A DNA stretch of 45,275 nucleotides from a virus. The translations under genes were made by a program, and so were the position numbers. The notes beneath the pieces are model-generated. The model had not been told where the DNA came from, searched no databases, and saw only the letters and a program-made list of their open reading frames with translations. The stretch covers positions 1 through 45,275 of the IMG/VR virus record IMGVR_UViG_3300028840_003477; one strand, 5' to 3'. The stretch's first letter is position 1. Each line of letters starts with the position of its first letter. Shown here piece by piece: positions 43,408 through 45,275 of the stretch.

Positions 43408-45275
43408 ATGGCGCTTGAGCGAGTAGGATTGGGCGGAAGGCTTGAGGTAGACACCCGGCAGGGCGTCAAGGCTTTTAGCCAAGCACGCGATGAGTTGGGC
43501 CGGTTTATCTCCTCCGCAAATCGTTTTGAGAGGCGTTTCGGTCGAATGGGCGCCGTGATGGATAAGATGTTCGCCAAATTCCAGATGGTGGGGCAAGGGA
43601 TCAAGCGCCTCAGCTCAGGCTTAATGAACTTAGGTTTCGCAATGGCGCCGTTGGGACTTGTGATGGGCGGCGCCATCAAGAAAGCGGCCGACTTCGAACA
43701 CCAGATGTCCGCCGTGGGCGCCATTGCGCGCGCAACGGGCGAAGAACTTGTCTTGATGACCCAAAAGGCCGAGCAGATGGGTATCAAGACCGCATTCACC
43801 GCTACGCAATCGGCCGAAGCAATGGAGCTACTCGCGATTGCCGGCGCGGACGTTACCCAGATCATGGCGGGCGTCGAAGGTGTTACCGACCTCGCTGCGG
43901 CGTCCGGAACCGACCTTGCGCGGTCCGCCGACATCGTCGCTCAGGCCGTCAAGATCATGCGCTTGGAATGGGAGGATACGTCCCATGTTGCGGACGTTTT
44001 CTCACTCGCTTCGGTGAGTGCGAATACGACCGTCCACGAGCTTGGTGAAGGTATGAAGTTCGTGGGTACGAAAGCGCGGTCAATGGGCGTGGGACTGGAA
44101 GAAACGGTCGCAACGCTTTCTCGACTCGCAGACGCCGGTTTGAAGGGCAGCATGGGCGGTACTGCGATGATGAATATGCTCGTCAAGCTCTCCAAGCCGC
44201 AAAGCAAATCGCGCAAGCTCATGGAGAAATGGGGGATTGAGCTAGACAACGCCGATGGGAGTCTCCGGAAAATCAGCGCGATTGTAGACGACTTCAATCA
44301 AAAAATTTCGCAAATCCCGAAAGCGTCCGAACGGGCGCGTGTCGCAAGTGAAATCTTCGGCATTCGAGGCGAACGCGCCTACAACGCTTTGGCTGCGGCC
44401 GGCAAGACGTCCGTACAGGAGCTGGAAAAGGCTCTCGTGGAGAGTACCGGCACGGCTACAGAGATGGCGTCCAAACGCCTCGATAACTTCCTGGGCAAGA
44501 TGACCCTCTTCAAGTCTTCGTTGGAGTCGCTCGCCATCGGAATCTTCACGCCGCTGTTCGCGGATATGAGCGGCACGGTAGGAGATATCACCGACGCGCT
44601 CAACGGCGTCCTCTTCGCTTTGAAGATTCTCAAGGACTCAGCGGAAGGAACCGGCACTAGCATCGGAGACGTCATCGAGGAAGTGGGAAAGAAATTCGAC
44701 GTGGAGATTGGCAATACCACGGTCGAAATAGCGAAGGGACTTTTGGACGGAATCAACATCGTCAAAGGCGCGATGTTAGGACTCATCCAGACCATCAAGG
44801 ATATGGGAGCCGGTTTGCGAGATACGATAGGCGAAAGTGGCGTGCGAGCGATGTTCAAGTTCATCGTCTCAATCGGTCTAATCGCCGGTGCGCTCACGCC
44901 GGTGATCTTGAGCCTCTTCATTTTCAAATTCGCCATCACCGGGATCATCGGGTTGGTTTCCGGATTGGGAACGATTCTGGCGGGACTCTTCTGGCCGCTC
45001 ACCATCGCTATCGGCGCCGCATCGGTCGCTATCATCGCGCTGAGAAATGAAAACCAAAACTTCTTCGAATCGGCGCGCACGGCGTACAACAAGATCAAAA
45101 TCGCGCTCACCGACCTACACGAGAACGTTCTCAAGCCTATTTGGGAAGGCATCAAGAGCATTTGGATTCCGCTTGCGCCTCAGCTGCGCGACATTTGGGT
45201 AACGACTATCGGTGAGATGAAATCGGACATCACCGAGTTATTCGATGATATGGACTTAGGAATCGAGACGACGAA
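43408..45275 (+). CDS. Tail tape measure protein (partial)
   Basis: ATG 43408, three bases after the -1-frame stop; it runs off the window after 622 full codons. The N-terminus is helical with KAADFEHQMSAVGAIARATG and MGIKTAFTATQSAEAMELLA, then GLEETVATLSRLADAGLKGS, which is the TP901-type tape-measure core. A hydrophobic, membrane-like region lies at about residues 488-540 (FIVSIGLIAGALTPVILSLF). It sets tail length and is a candidate for insertion into the host membrane. Its chaperone is the gene upstream. Confidence 0.9.
   Translation, partial: MALERVGLGGRLEVDTRQGVKAFSQARDELGRFISSANRFERRFGRMGAVMDKMFAKFQMVGQGIKRLSSGLMNLGFAMAPLGLVMGGAIKKAADFEHQMSAVGAIARATGEELVLMTQKAEQMGIKTAFTATQSAEAMELLAIAGADVTQIMAGVEGVTDLAAASGTDLARSADIVAQAVKIMRLEWEDTSHVADVFSLASVSANTTVHELGEGMKFVGTKARSMGVGLEETVATLSRLADAGLKGSMGGTAMMNMLVKLSKPQSKSRKLMEKWGIELDNADGSLRKISAIVDDFNQKISQIPKASERARVASEIFGIRGERAYNALAAAGKTSVQELEKALVESTGTATEMASKRLDNFLGKMTLFKSSLESLAIGIFTPLFADMSGTVGDITDALNGVLFALKILKDSAEGTGTSIGDVIEEVGKKFDVEIGNTTVEIAKGLLDGINIVKGAMLGLIQTIKDMGAGLRDTIGESGVRAMFKFIVSIGLIAGALTPVILSLFIFKFAITGIIGLVSGLGTILAGLFWPLTIAIGAASVAIIALRNENQNFFESARTAYNKIKIALTDLHENVLKPIWEGIKSIWIPLAPQLRDIWVTTIGEMKSDITELFDDMDLGIETT

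Overview
The window is one arm of a tailed-phage genome with a contractile (myovirus-type) tail. Every convincing gene lies on the + strand. Genes are packed with ATGA/TGATG overlaps, and there is a clear head-tail assembly module: small and large terminase, PBSX-type portal, MuF protein, XkdF-type protease, scaffold, HK97-fold capsid, connectors, sheath, tube, tail chaperone and tape measure. I see no integrase, repressor or DNA-replication gene, so the lifestyle cannot be decided here. The host is uncertain. The codon pattern and strong Shine-Dalgarno (SD) sites are bacterial, and the sigma-region-4-like protein at 13217 resembles, from memory, small regulators common in Myxococcota/deltaproteobacteria. 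The left edge lies in a tandem repeat and the right edge cuts the tape measure gene.

Layout. 1-441: seven exact-length 63-bp repeats. 517-4676: a coupled operon of small genes (zinc ribbons, coiled coils, a HExxH membrane protein). 4677-5780: about 1.1 kb without a convincing gene. 5781-11944: small accessory genes in several promoter-led operons, interrupted by a free-standing structured RNA at 8088-8364. 12109-15197: glycosyltransferase, sigma-like regulator and a proline-rich protein. 15198-15934: an A+T-rich promoter region plus two genes of unusual style (moron-like). 15941-18411: more small genes. 18481-20894: putative small terminase, a caspase-like (clan CD) protein and a SleB-like endolysin. 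21029-33717: virion head genes. 33728-36007: tail-fibre-assembly-like protein, YiiX-like hydrolase, a membrane protein and a capsid-associated protein. 36017-45275: connector, neck, sheath, tube, frameshifted tail chaperone and tape measure.

How it works together. Ten sites, nearly all between operons, share a CATCGA-like box exactly 17 bp (once 18) before a TAGAAT-like box. They probably form the phage's own promoter set, and one lies in front of the sigma-like gene, which is a candidate to read them. The most striking single gene is a virion protein (25518-28193) that fuses a MuF head domain to an ADP-ribosyltransferase and a PI3/4-kinase/HipA-like kinase, so it could deliver two protein-modifying activities into the host. 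A slippery T TTT TTC heptamer followed by a stem-loop at 43198-43243 predicts a -1 frameshift in the tail chaperone gene. The 8088-8364 RNA has its own promoter and intrinsic terminator, and shows an anti-SD sequence in a hairpin loop.
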